Source: Pseudomonas sp. GM50
GTDB taxonomy: Bacteria; Pseudomonadota; Gammaproteobacteria; Pseudomonadales; Pseudomonadaceae
Length of the DNA: 56,751 nt
Direction: 5' to 3'
Assembly (NCBI RefSeq): GCF_000282375.1
Contig: NZ_AKJK01000079.1
Coordinates: forward strand, 1-56,751
Position 1 is the first letter of the stretch. Every line of letters starts with the position of its first letter. The notes under the pieces were generated by a model, which ran no database searches, was not told the DNA's origin, and saw only the letters and a program-made list of their open reading frames with translations. Shown here piece after piece: positions 26,500 through 35,347 of this stretch. The position numbers were made by a program, and so were the translations under genes.

Positions 26500-27126
26500 A
26501 TGACAACTTCCTACAAACGTCTCGACAAGGATAACGCCGCCGTTCTGCTGGTTGATCACCAGGCGGGCCTGCTTTCTCTGGTGCGCGACATCGATCCGGA
26601 CCGTTTCAAGAACAACGTGCTGGCCCTGGCCGACCTGGCCAAATACTTCAAGCTGCCAACGATTCTGACCACCAGTTTCGAAACCGGCCCCAACGGCCCG
26701 CTGGTGCCGGAACTCAAGGCACTGTTCCCGGACGCGCCGTACATCGCTCGCCCAGGCCAGATCAATGCCTGGGACAACGAAGACTTCGTCAAGGCGATCA
26801 AGGCCACTGGCAAGAAACAACTGATCATCGCCGGTGTGGTGACCGAAGTCTGCGTGGCGTTCCCGGCGCTGTCGGCCCTTGCCGAAGGTTTTGAGGTGTT
26901 CGTGGTGACCGATGCTTCCGGCACGTTCAACGAACTGACCCGTCAATCGGCGTGGGATCGCATGTCTTCGTCCGGCGCCCAACTGATGACCTGGTTCGGC
27001 CTGGCCTGTGAACTGCATCGCGACTGGCGCAACGACGTGGAAGGCCTGGCGACTTTGTTCTCCAACCACATCCCGGACTACCGCAACCTGATGACCAGCT
27101 ACAACACTCTCACCAACAGCAAGTAA
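26500..27126 (+). CDS. ycaC: YcaC-family isochorismatase-like hydrolase
   Basis: 208 residues from the ATG at 26500, with GAGGA about 7 bp upstream. The sequence follows E. coli YcaC closely from memory, with LLVDHQAGLLSLV, TSFETGPNGPLVPEL, ARPGQINAWDNEDF and VTEVCVAFPAL (Cys nucleophile near 118). The catalytic Asp is in LVDHQ and the Lys in GKKQLIIAG. YcaC proteins form octamers; their natural substrate is not known. Pirin-ycaC neighbours under a LysR gene suggest a shared aromatic or stress function (inference). Confidence 0.93.
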   Translation: MTTSYKRLDKDNAAVLLVDHQAGLLSLVRDIDPDRFKNNVLALADLAKYFKLPTILTTSFETGPNGPLVPELKALFPDAPYIARPGQINAWDNEDFVKAIKATGKKQLIIAGVVTEVCVAFPALSALAEGFEVFVVTDASGTFNELTRQSAWDRMSSSGAQLMTWFGLACELHRDWRNDVEGLATLFSNHIPDYRNLMTSYNTLTNSK

Positions 27127-27130
27127 TTAA

Positions 27131-27295
27131 TGTGGGAGCAGGCTTATGTGGCGAGGGGGCTTGCCCCCGTTCGGCTGCGAAGCAGTCGTAAGCCGGGTCA
27201 CCGCGTTCTAATTCAAGATCGCGGTGACTGGTTTTAGGGGGGCTTCGCGCCCCAACGGGGGCAAGCCCCCTCGCCACACAAGCCCGCTCCCACAG
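27131..27295. repeat. Large cloverleaf-like REP element
   Basis: Outer arms GTGGCGAGGGGGCTTGCCCC (27148 on) and its complement (to 27279), with outer GGGAGC ends. Three inner hairpins lie between: GGCTGC/GCAGTC near 27173, GTCACCGCG/CGCGGTGAC (27197-27205 with 27220-27228), and GGGGC/GCCCC (27239-27253). It shares this plan with the element at 52052. Confidence 0.8.
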
Positions 27296-27386
27296 TGTTT
27301 TGTGTTGTTCTCAGGCCATCAATTGCTCCTACACTGTGCCCAATCTGTGAGATCTTCGCGCCATTGGCCCTTGCTGGAGTTGCTTG

Positions 27387-28829
27387 ATGCTGTCACTGCT
27401 CACCGATCATCCGTTGTTCTGCGCGTTTATCCTGATTCTGATTGATCTGGTGTTGTGGCGTTTGATCGCAGCCAGCGGCAGCAATTGGAAACTGGCGGTG
27501 CGGCTGGTGATTTTCGCGCTGTTCAGCATGCTGCTGTTCAACGAAGGCTTGAACCCCATGGAGCCGGCGCCCTGGGCCGACAATGTGCCATTGCACCTGG
27601 CGGCGACCGGTTTGCAAATTGGCTGGTGGCTGTTCGGCGCGCGCACCCTGACGGTGTTGATCGGCGTGGGGATGATGCAACGGGTCGGGCACACCGGACG
27701 CTTGTTGCAGGATCTGCTCGGCGCAGTGATTTTCCTGATCGCGATCATCGCCGCCCTGGCGTACGTTCTCGATCTGCCAGTCAAAGGCGTGCTGGCAACG
27801 TCCGGCGCGTTGGCGATCATTGTCGGCCTGGCCTTGCAAAGCACCCTCAGCGACGTGTTCTCCGGGATCGTCCTGAACACAACCAAACCCTATCAACTGG
27901 ATGACTGGATCTCCATCGACGGCACCGAAGGCCGGGTCATCGACATTGACTGGCGCGCCACGCGCCTGCAAACCGCGCAAGGCAGCATGGCGGTGATTCC
28001 CAACTCCCTGGCGGCCAAGGCCAAGATCATCAACTTCAGCCGGCCCAGTGACATTTTCGGGGTGTCGATCAGCTTGCAAGTGAGCCCCCATTCTCGTCCG
28101 CAAAAGGTGATCGATGCACTGGAGCGGGCCATGCAGGGCTGTCGCCTTCTGTTGAACAAACCAGCGGCGAGCGTGACGTTGAAAACCTCCTGCGGCACCG
28201 GCGCGGAATACGAAATCAGCGGTTTCGTGGTCTCTATGGATCAGAAGCGCGCGGTGCGCAATCAGCTGTTCGACTTGGCATTCCGGCACTTGCAGGCATC
28301 GGGTATCAACTTGCTGTCGAGCACCGAGCCCAACACGCCCGCTGCCCTGTCACGGCCGCTGGCACTGCTGGAAAGCTCGAGCATTTTCTCGACTCTGCGT
28401 CAGGAGGAGAAAGAAGCCTTCAGCCAGAACATGACCCTGCAAACCTTCCGCGCCGGGGAAATGATCTTGTCGGCGGGGGAGGTCAGCGATCATTTGTTCA
28501 TCATCGAATCAGGCGTGGTATCGGTGGAGCTGAGCCGTGGCGGGGTCAAGTTCGAATCCGGGCGCATGGGCCCGGGAGAGGTGATTGGCGAGGCCGGGAT
28601 ACTGTCAGACTCGTCAGTGCCGGCGGACATCAGCGCCAAGACTTTTTGCAGTTTGTACCGGATCGAAAAGGAATACCTCAAACCGTGCCTGGAGGCGCGG
28701 CATGACATCAGCGAAGCGATGAAGACATTGCTCGATTTCCGTTTGCACAAGGCTCAGACCTTTGCTCAGGAAGTGCCGAAGGCAGTGGCGAAAAAGGGCT
28801 TTTTGCAGTGGTTGCGTAGCCACACTTGA
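27387..28829 (+). CDS. Cyclic-nucleotide-gated MscS-like channel (bCNG type)
   Basis: 480 residues from the ATG at 27387, with TGGAGT 6 bp upstream. Four hydrophobic segments lie in the first 150 residues, ending in a pore helix rich in Gly/Ala (VLATSGALAIIVGLALQS). The MscS beta domain follows (DDWISIDGTEGRVIDIDWRATRL, NSLAAKAKIINFS). The C-terminus (about 330-460) is a cyclic-nucleotide-binding domain (FRAGEMILSAGEVSDHLFII, GPGEVIGEAGILS). Related channels respond to ligand more than to tension; the ligand here is unknown. It stands alone after the cloverleaf REP element. Confidence 0.9.
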   Translation: MLSLLTDHPLFCAFILILIDLVLWRLIAASGSNWKLAVRLVIFALFSMLLFNEGLNPMEPAPWADNVPLHLAATGLQIGWWLFGARTLTVLIGVGMMQRVGHTGRLLQDLLGAVIFLIAIIAALAYVLDLPVKGVLATSGALAIIVGLALQSTLSDVFSGIVLNTTKPYQLDDWISIDGTEGRVIDIDWRATRLQTAQGSMAVIPNSLAAKAKIINFSRPSDIFGVSISLQVSPHSRPQKVIDALERAMQGCRLLLNKPAASVTLKTSCGTGAEYEISGFVVSMDQKRAVRNQLFDLAFRHLQASGINLLSSTEPNTPAALSRPLALLESSSIFSTLRQEEKEAFSQNMTLQTFRAGEMILSAGEVSDHLFIIESGVVSVELSRGGVKFESGRMGPGEVIGEAGILSDSSVPADISAKTFCSLYRIEKEYLKPCLEARHDISEAMKTLLDFRLHKAQTFAQEVPKAVAKKGFLQWLRSHT

Positions 28830-28862
28830 CACGCTGATTGCATTGGCGGGCGATGGGGCCTA

Positions 28863-29882
28863 TCAGTCTTCGGTTGCTTGCGCTGGCTGGGTGTTGGCGT
28901 AGCGACGCAGGACATAGTAGAACGGCCGGCCATTCTGATAGACCAGGTTGACCGGCAGTTTCTCGATGTCAGCCCGGGACATCAATCGGTATTTCTGGCC
29001 GTCGTCCAGCACTGCTCCATGCCACGGTGTGCGCCAGATGTTGTCGCAATCCATCAGCTTGATGCCGATTTTTTTACTGTGCGGTGGCTGAGGGTGGATC
29101 GACAGGCGAATGGCTTCGGGAAACACTTCTTCCACCAATGCACTCCAGGCGTTACTGCGAATGATCACCTGATAGGCGAGCGCCTTGGATTCTTCTTTGA
29201 GTTTGTTTTTACTGCAGTCCGGTTTGCGGAATTTGAGATCGGTAAACATGAAGCGGTGAATGCCGTTAAACAGGTTGGCGGTTTCCGGATCGGTTTTAAC
29301 GGCGGCCTTCAAGATTTCCAACGGACGACCGTAGAGTTCGACAAGTTGCTGGCGAATATGCTCGAAGTCATGGCTGTTGAAGTGGTCCTCAAGGTTGAAC
29401 AGTTGAATGTTGTTCAGGTGATGCTCGTCCAGGATATGGCGTATGGCCTGTCCATAGTGGGTCACCTCTTCATCACGAACCCCCACGCAGTCAGAAAAGG
29501 CCCGACCGTCCGAGCAGATGATGATGTTCGCGCCGGGGGGATAGACTGCGGTGATTTTCAGGCACAACTCGTTGAGTTGCTGCAGGCTAAGGTGTTCGCC
29601 AAGGTCGGGAGCGGAGCCCAGGACCTTTGACAGATTGGGCGACTTGGCGGGGAAGGCGGGCAGAATAAAGCGGATGGGGGCGCCTTGCTCCATCGCGGCC
29701 ACGATCTTGTGAATATGCAGTTGCAGGCAAACTTTGCAGGGGAACATCAGGCAACGGTCATGCTCCTCGGTCAGCCGGCGTTGTCGGTAGATAATTCTAA
29801 GAATACTTCTGGCTGTTTGTTCATGTTCAGGCAGTGGCAAAGAACTTGCGACAGGCAAGGGGTGGTCGGTATTCGAGTCCAT
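28863..29882 (-). CDS. Orphan isonitrile synthase of the PvcA/Dit1 family
   Basis: 339 residues. Family hallmarks are clear: the Cys/His segment CKVCLQLHIHKI, the motif LPAFPAKSPNLSKVLG near 75-90, PDLGEHLSLQQL, and CSDGRAFSDCVGVRDEEV near 123-140. Known members (IsnA, PvcA) turn the amino group of L-Tyr or L-Trp into an isonitrile using ribulose-5-phosphate. They usually sit beside an Fe(II)/2-oxoglutarate oxygenase (PvcB/IsnB) that completes the vinyl isonitrile. No such partner lies near; the neighbours are a channel gene and an AhpD-like gene. An AAGGA site precedes the ATG. Substrate is unknown. The name pyoverdine/dityrosine protein in databases is historical. Confidence 0.88.
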   Translation of the reverse strand: MDSNTDHPLPVASSLPLPEHEQTARSILRIIYRQRRLTEEHDRCLMFPCKVCLQLHIHKIVAAMEQGAPIRFILPAFPAKSPNLSKVLGSAPDLGEHLSLQQLNELCLKITAVYPPGANIIICSDGRAFSDCVGVRDEEVTHYGQAIRHILDEHHLNNIQLFNLEDHFNSHDFEHIRQQLVELYGRPLEILKAAVKTDPETANLFNGIHRFMFTDLKFRKPDCSKNKLKEESKALAYQVIIRSNAWSALVEEVFPEAIRLSIHPQPPHSKKIGIKLMDCDNIWRTPWHGAVLDDGQKYRLMSRADIEKLPVNLVYQNGRPFYYVLRRYANTQPAQATED

Positions 29883-30219
29883 TCGAATTTTTCCTTGTGA
29901 AAATATTTAAGTTTGATGAGACGAATTGCCTCTGGAGTGTAACGTTATTGATTTAGTTGGCGAGATGGGTCGGCACGGGGATTTGTTTTCGTTTATTACG
30001 CTTGAGGTGTTGTGTCGCTAGCGGGCGGCTGTTCATTGTTGCCAAGGCGTCCTGGCCTGGGTGCAATTAAGTGGCGTGGACCGAGATCTGGAAATTCTCA
30101 AGCCGCAGGTTGTTTTTTCACGGCGCCCAATGGCCTCCTCGACTTTTGCAATATTGGCTATTTGGCAGGTGGGCTCGGGGGATTAACGTAGCGTCAACCC
30201 CACCCACTGGAGTTCCACC
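29883..30219. other. 337-base intergenic region between divergent genes
   Basis: No supported gene. The first 60 bases are AT-rich and probably hold the promoter of the isonitrile synthase gene. An ATTTA (29905-29909) lacks a correctly spaced ACG, so this is not a PvdS box. The other end has TGGAGT as ribosome site of the AhpD-like gene. Confidence 0.6.
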
Positions 30220-30660
30220 ATGCAACCTCGTATCGATTTCTATACAGCCTCCCCAGACGCCCTGAAAGCCATGATGGCCCTGGAAGCCGCCGTCTCGAAG
30301 CTGCCGCTGGAAAAGTCGCTGATCGAACTGGTCAAGCTGCGCGCTTCGCAGATCAATGGCTGCGCCTTCTGCATCGACATGCACACCGCCGATGCCATCA
30401 AGGGTGGGGAAACGCCACGCCGGCTATTTGCCGTGACGGCCTGGCGCGAGGCACCGTTCTTCACTGATCGTGAGCGCGCTGCGCTGGCCTGGACCGAATC
30501 CTTGACCCAACTGAGCCTGACCCACGCCCCGGACGAAGACTATGCGCTGCTCAGCGCCGAGTTCAGCCCCAAGGAAATGGTCGACCTGACCGTGGCGATT
30601 TCCACCATCAACAGCTGGAACCGCCTGGCCGTGGGTTTCCGCAAAATGCCTCAAGAGTAA
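30220..30660 (+). CDS. AhpD-like carboxymuconolactone decarboxylase-family protein
   Basis: 146 residues, all-helical AhpD/CMD fold. The redox motif CAFCIDMH (near 47-54) keeps both Cys and the His as in alkylhydroperoxidase AhpD-type enzymes, so a peroxidase or thiol-redox role is likely. Typical flanking segments are IELVKLRASQINGCAFC and TINSWNRLAVGFR. It is convergent with the emrAB-like pump, with 9 bp between the stops. There is no ahpC nearby. Confidence 0.92.
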   Translation: MQPRIDFYTASPDALKAMMALEAAVSKLPLEKSLIELVKLRASQINGCAFCIDMHTADAIKGGETPRRLFAVTAWREAPFFTDRERAALAWTESLTQLSLTHAPDEDYALLSAEFSPKEMVDLTVAISTINSWNRLAVGFRKMPQE

Positions 30661-30669
30661 GAATCGGGC

Positions 30670-32262
30670 TCAATGCGCATCAGCGCTCGGCGCGGCCGGT
30701 GGTTGTACCTTGCGCATCAAGGGCACCATCGCCGTGGCGAGGATGAAGCAGACCATGATCATCAAAAAGGCGTCGCCGTAGGTTTGCGTCTGCGCTTCGC
30801 GGTAGGTCAACAGCCACAGCTGACGCAGGCTGGCGGTGACGCCGGCGTCACCGCTCTGGCCGAGGGCGGCGAAGTTATGGCCGACCTGGGACAGCCACTG
30901 ATTCAGCGCTTCGTTGGTGCTGTTGAGGTTCTCCGCCAACCTTGTGAAGTGCAGGTTGGTGCGGTCATTGAGGATCGTGGCGCACGCGGCGATACCCATC
31001 GCGCCGCCGAGGTTGCGCATCAGGTTGAACAACCCCGAAGCATGTTTGAGCCGCGCCGGTGCCAACCCGCCGAGGGTCAGGGTCACCGCCGGCGGCACTG
31101 CCAGTTGTTGAGCGATCCCGCGCAAGGCCTGCGGCAGCATCAACTCTTTAGCTCCCCAGTCATGGGTGATCGGGCTGAAATCCCACATCGACAAGGCGAA
31201 CAGCCCAAGACCAGTCATCATGATCCAGCGCAGGTCGATACGGTTGGCCAGAAAGGCGTACAGCGGAATCGCCAGAATCTGGAACACCCCGGTGGAAAAA
31301 ACCGCCAGGCCAATGTCCAGCGCACCGTAACCGCGCACCCGGCCGAGAAACAGTGGCGTCAGGTAAATCGTCGCGAACAGGCCGATCCCCGTGACGAATG
31401 AAAAGAAACAGCCGAGGGCGAAGTTGCGGTCTTTCAAGGCACGCAGATCGACAATCGGATTGGCCACGTGCAGGGTTCGACCAATGAAGGCCAATCCGGC
31501 CAGGCCGCTGATCCAGGCGGTGCTCAGAATCGTGTTGTCGCTGAACCAGTTCCAGCGCGGGCCTTCTTCGAGGGTGTATTCCAGGCAGCCGAGAAACACC
31601 GCCATGAACAGCATGCTCAGGTAGTCGGCGCCCTTGAGCAGCGACAATTCCGGCTGGTCGATTTTCACCAGCATCGGCACCGCCACCGCGACGAAAATCC
31701 CCGGCACCAGGTTGATGTAGAACAGCCAGTGCCAGGACGAAATGTCGGTGATCCAGCCACCGATCACCGGCCCCAGCGTTGGTGCCAGCGAGGCCACGGC
31801 GCCGATGGTCGCGGCGGCGATTACCCGTTGTTTGCCGGTGAAGAAAAAGAACGCGGTGGTGAACACTAGCGGGATCATTGAACCGCCAAGAAAGCCTTGC
31901 AGGGCACGGAAGGCGATCATGCTCTGGATGTTCCAGGCCGCGCCGCAGAGCAGGCTGGCCAAGGTGAAACCCACCGCCGAGGCGCAGAACAACCAACGGG
32001 TCGAGAACACCCGGGACAGCCAGCCCGACAGTGGGATCACGATGATTTCGGCGATCAGGTAACTGGTCTGCACCCACGCTGTTTCGTCGGTGCCGGCCGA
32101 GAGCCCGCCGCCGATGTCACGCAGCGACGCCGAGACGATCTGGATATCCAGCAGCGCAATGAACATGCCGATGCACATCGTGGCGAAGGCAAACACCTTG
32201 GTCGCCGTCGCCATGTTGGCGGCATTGAACGGCTGCGCGGGGGCGGCGAGGGCGCGGTTCAT
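30670..32262 (-). CDS. emrB: EmrB-type MFS drug exporter (DHA2, 14 TMS)
   Basis: 530 residues with about 14 hydrophobic segments. The DHA2 features are visible: LDIQIVSASLRDIGGGLS in helix 1, ETAWVQTSYLIAEI in helix 2, GWLSRVFSTRWLF (motif A) and LGPVIGGWITDISSWHWLFYIN (motif C region). It exchanges protons for drugs or lipophilic compounds and works with the adaptor encoded just upstream; their codons overlap as ATGA (32259-32262). The exported substrate cannot be told from sequence. Confidence 0.9.
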   Translation of the reverse strand: MNRALAAPAQPFNAANMATATKVFAFATMCIGMFIALLDIQIVSASLRDIGGGLSAGTDETAWVQTSYLIAEIIVIPLSGWLSRVFSTRWLFCASAVGFTLASLLCGAAWNIQSMIAFRALQGFLGGSMIPLVFTTAFFFFTGKQRVIAAATIGAVASLAPTLGPVIGGWITDISSWHWLFYINLVPGIFVAVAVPMLVKIDQPELSLLKGADYLSMLFMAVFLGCLEYTLEEGPRWNWFSDNTILSTAWISGLAGLAFIGRTLHVANPIVDLRALKDRNFALGCFFSFVTGIGLFATIYLTPLFLGRVRGYGALDIGLAVFSTGVFQILAIPLYAFLANRIDLRWIMMTGLGLFALSMWDFSPITHDWGAKELMLPQALRGIAQQLAVPPAVTLTLGGLAPARLKHASGLFNLMRNLGGAMGIAACATILNDRTNLHFTRLAENLNSTNEALNQWLSQVGHNFAALGQSGDAGVTASLRQLWLLTYREAQTQTYGDAFLMIMVCFILATAMVPLMRKVQPPAAPSADAH

Positions 32263-33380
32263 GGCGCGCTGGCCACGGTCGGGATTTCAGGTTCGGCGCG
32301 GGTGTCCACTTCAGCAGTCACCGACAGGCCGGGGCGCAGATGACCGAGCACGCCGTCGGCCGGGTCGAGCAGGATTCGCACCGGCACCCGCTGGACGATT
32401 TTGGTGAAATTGCCGGTAGCGTTTTCCGGTGGCAGCACGCTGAACTGCGAACCACTGGCCGGCGCGAGGCTGTCCAGATGACCGTGGAATTCACGTCCCT
32501 TGAGCACGTCCGCATGAACGATCACGCGCTGGCCTGGCGTCATCCGCGACAGCTGATCTTCCTTGAAATTGGCATCAACCCAGAGTCCGCTGGCCGGCAC
32601 CACCGACAACAGCTGCGAACCGGCCTGAGCGTAAGCGCCGACCCGTGCCCGACGATTGCCGATCACGCCGTCGACGGGGGCTTTCAACTCGGTGTAACCG
32701 ACGTTCAATTGCGCCAGATCACGCTCGGCCCGCGCCTGGATCAACGCGGCGCGCGCTTGCTGCTTCTGGGTTTCGATCACGTTCAATTGGCGTTGCGCGG
32801 CCAGCAGTTCGGCCTGGGCCCGGGCACTCTGCGCCTGTGCAGTCTTGAAGGTAGCGTCGGCCCGTTGCGCGCTTTCCACCGAGACGGCATTGCTGCCGAC
32901 CAGTTTTTTGTAGCGCGCATTGTCATCCCGCGAACGGGCGGTTTCGGCGCCGGCGGCATCGATACCGGCGCGGGCCTGGCCGATCACTGCGTGTTGCAGT
33001 TGTTCGGTAGCGTCGAGGTTGGCGAGCAAGGCTTCTTCGGCAGCCACCGCACCTTCGGCCTTGGCCAGGTTGGCGCGATAGTCACGGGCGTCGAGCCGGA
33101 TCAACACATCGCCAGCCTTGACCCTCTGGTTGTCGGTAACCAGCACTTCTTCGATATACCCCGCAACCTTCGGCCCGATCACCGTGACGTCGCCGCCGAT
33201 GTAGGCATCGTCGGTTTCTTCGATGAAACGCCCGGCGGTCCACCAATGGGCTGCGTACAGCCCGATAACCACCAGGGCTGCGATGGCCGCGGTTAACAAG
33301 ACCAACCGTTTGAGCAGGGGAGGCCTGGGTGGGTCCACCGCAACAGCAAGATCAGGTTCAAGGTTGGACATGCTGGTCAT
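32259..33380 (-). CDS. emrA: EmrA/HlyD-type membrane fusion protein
   Basis: 373 residues. A cytoplasmic N-terminus and one membrane helix (about 25-46) are followed by a periplasmic part that starts TDDAYIGGDVTVIGPKVAGYIEEV, the usual EmrA opening. A coiled-coil hairpin (about 95-200) and the second lipoyl half (TELKAPVDGVIGNRRARVGAY) follow. It bridges the EmrB-like pump to an outer-membrane channel, which is not encoded here. Start at 33380 has AGG upstream; a second Met lies three codons later. Operator-like repeats stand about 20 bp upstream. Confidence 0.9.
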   Translation of the reverse strand: MTSMSNLEPDLAVAVDPPRPPLLKRLVLLTAAIAALVVIGLYAAHWWTAGRFIEETDDAYIGGDVTVIGPKVAGYIEEVLVTDNQRVKAGDVLIRLDARDYRANLAKAEGAVAAEEALLANLDATEQLQHAVIGQARAGIDAAGAETARSRDDNARYKKLVGSNAVSVESAQRADATFKTAQAQSARAQAELLAAQRQLNVIETQKQQARAALIQARAERDLAQLNVGYTELKAPVDGVIGNRRARVGAYAQAGSQLLSVVPASGLWVDANFKEDQLSRMTPGQRVIVHADVLKGREFHGHLDSLAPASGSQFSVLPPENATGNFTKIVQRVPVRILLDPADGVLGHLRPGLSVTAEVDTRAEPEIPTVASAP

Positions 33381-33401
33381 GGAGTAGTACCTGTGGGAAA
33401 C

Positions 33402-33438
33402 GTAATCCTTATTACGGATGTAATATGACGCAGGTAAT
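33402..33438. promoter_or_regulatory. Operator-like array of GTAAT half-sites before emrA
   Basis: GTAAT (33402-33406), 4 bases, ATTAC (33411-33415), 4 bases, GTAAT (33420-33424), and a further GTAAT at 33434-33438. The alternating, evenly spaced half-sites look like a binding site for a TetR- or MarR-type repressor of the pump. No such regulator gene is adjacent. Confidence 0.55.
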
Positions 33439-33526
33439 ATTTAGTGACAATGGATTTCTGCTACCGATCGTCAGTTGGCGTCGGTGGAAAGAAACCTGAC
33501 CAATTGTTTAAGAAATGTAAGCGTTG

Positions 33527-33562
33527 TAGGACGCGTCTTGCATTTGCGTAGGAACGATCTGA
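33527..33562. promoter_or_regulatory. Two weak BvgA-like sites before the TPS operon
   Basis: TAGGACGCGTCTTG (33527-33540, 8 of 14 against the inverted heptad) and TAGGAACGATCTGA (33549-33562, 9 of 14) are spaced 22 bp apart, about two helical turns. They lie 60-90 bp before tpsB. Tentative. Confidence 0.25.
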
Positions 33563-33619
33563 CTATCACTCGCATTAATGGAGTGGCATTAAGCCATTTA
33601 ATGACCGCAAGGATGTTGA

Positions 33620-35347
33620 GTGCCGTATTCGTTTTGCGCTGTTCCTCGTCGTAGTCCCACGCCTTGCACGCTGTTGTCGGCCTTGCTGCTGAGCCTGAGT
33701 GTTTCCTCGCTCAAGGCGGCCGAACCCTCCGCTCCAGGCCAGGAAGTGCTGCGCCAGCAGCAACAGCAACAGCGCGACTTGCAACAACTGCAACTGGAAC
33801 AGCGTCGCCGACAACTGGAGCGCGGCAGTTTCGGTGCGGTGCCGGTCACGCCTGTCGTTCCTGCCACGGTGCCTGCCGATGAGCGCTGCTGGCCCCTGAG
33901 CGGAACGCGCATTGGTGGCGTGACGCTGATCAGCCGCCAGACACTCAATGAGCGAATCAAACCGCAGTTGTCGTCGTGCATGGGCGTCGGTCAGATCAAC
34001 CATCTGCTGGCGACCATCACCGGCCTGTATGTCGAGGCGGGTTACATCGCCAGTCGGCCGTACCTGCGCAGCGCGCCAGCGGCGGGGCAGTCGCTGGATA
34101 TCGTGGTCGATGAAGGCTACGTCGAGTCCATCGAACTGGCCGACCAGAGCCTGCCGGTGTCCTTGGGCGGTGCGTTTCCCGGAATGCTTGGCAAGCCGTT
34201 GAACCTGCGGGATCTGGAGCAAGGCCTGGATCAGTTGAACCGGCTGCGCTCCGTGGATTTGACCGCCGACATCGCCCCCGGCAGCCAGCCCGGCGCCTCA
34301 CGGCTGATCCTGCGTTCGCGCACCCACGGGCAGTCGCGCTGGGCATTGGGCCTGGGCGTGGACAACCTCGGCAGCGCCAGCACCGGGCGCGATCGCGACA
34401 CCTTGAACCTGAGCCTGGACAGCCCGCTGGAGCTCAACGATGTGCTCAATCTGAACGTCAGCGACACCCTCAATCAGGGCGACCGCTACAGTCGCAACGC
34501 CAGCCTGTACTACGCCATTCCCTACGGTTACTGGACCTATAGCCTGTTCGCCAGCCACGCCGAATACCGCGCGCCGTTTAAACTCAGCACGCTGACATTC
34601 CACAGCACCGGCATCACCGATCAACTGAGCCTGCGCGCCGACCGAGTGCTGTGGCGCGATCAAAGCCATCAACTGAGCGCCAATCTGCAACTGGCCCACA
34701 AGGACGTCGACAGTTACCTGGAAAACATTCGCCTGGGCATCCAGAGCCCGACCCTGACCGTGGCCGAAGCCGGGCTGAATCTGTTCTGGCTCAACAGCGC
34801 GGTGTGGAACCTGGACATCAATTACGCCCAGGGGCTGCGCTGGCTCGGTGCCGATGACGATGCCCAGCGTCAGGTCAACAACCTGCCCAAGGCGCAGTTT
34901 CGCAAATACCGCGCCGGCCTCAGCCAGTGGCGCAACGGCCAGTTCGGCCAGCAGGCCTGGCAATGGCAGAGCCAGTTCAACGTGCAATACAGCCCTGATC
35001 CGCTGCCGGCCATCGAGCAATTGCTGGGCACCGACGATTCCGCGGTGCGCGGCTATCGGGTCAGCAGTGCGTCCGGTGCCAGTGGCGCGATCTGGCGCAA
35101 TACCTTGCGCCTGCCATTGCGCAGCGCGCTGCCAGTGCAGATCACCCCACGTTTGGGCCTGGACAATGGTTGGATCAAGGCCGACCACGGCGCTCAAGGG
35201 CAACGCCTGAGCGGCGCCAGCGCCGGGGTCAATCTGAACTGGAAAAACCTGCAAGTCGACGTCGATTACCAACGCAGCCTCAACACCCCCAGCGGTTTGC
35301 AACATGAGCCAGAGACCTGGCTGATGCGCGTGGGGTTGCAGATATGA
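33620..35347 (+). CDS. TpsB, ShlB/FhaC-type outer-membrane secretion pore
   Basis: 575 residues from GTG at 33620, with AAGGA 6 bp upstream. A signal region (about 15-34) and a Gln-rich, coiled-coil-prone stretch (about 43-68, QQQQQQRDLQQLQLEQRRR) come first. POTRA domains follow (about 88-240, including LSGTRIGGVTLISRQ and VDEGYVESIEL). The rest is a 16-strand barrel. The hallmark VRGY lies near 475 (DDSAVRGYRV) and the GLDNGW segment near 512. It exports the FHA-like protein encoded next, across the outer membrane. Confidence 0.93.
   Translation: MPYSFCAVPRRSPTPCTLLSALLLSLSVSSLKAAEPSAPGQEVLRQQQQQQRDLQQLQLEQRRRQLERGSFGAVPVTPVVPATVPADERCWPLSGTRIGGVTLISRQTLNERIKPQLSSCMGVGQINHLLATITGLYVEAGYIASRPYLRSAPAAGQSLDIVVDEGYVESIELADQSLPVSLGGAFPGMLGKPLNLRDLEQGLDQLNRLRSVDLTADIAPGSQPGASRLILRSRTHGQSRWALGLGVDNLGSASTGRDRDTLNLSLDSPLELNDVLNLNVSDTLNQGDRYSRNASLYYAIPYGYWTYSLFASHAEYRAPFKLSTLTFHSTGITDQLSLRADRVLWRDQSHQLSANLQLAHKDVDSYLENIRLGIQSPTLTVAEAGLNLFWLNSAVWNLDINYAQGLRWLGADDDAQRQVNNLPKAQFRKYRAGLSQWRNGQFGQQAWQWQSQFNVQYSPDPLPAIEQLLGTDDSAVRGYRVSSASGASGAIWRNTLRLPLRSALPVQITPRLGLDNGWIKADHGAQGQRLSGASAGVNLNWKNLQVDVDYQRSLNTPSGLQHEPETWLMRVGLQI

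Noticed and set aside
29905..29909. ATTTA as a possible PvdS box of the isonitrile synthase gene
   Set aside because: No ACG lies at the required 16-17 bp distance.
30071..30265. 64-codon frame before the AhpD-like gene
   Set aside because: No ribosome site, no recognisable sequence, and it runs into the supported AhpD-like gene in another frame.
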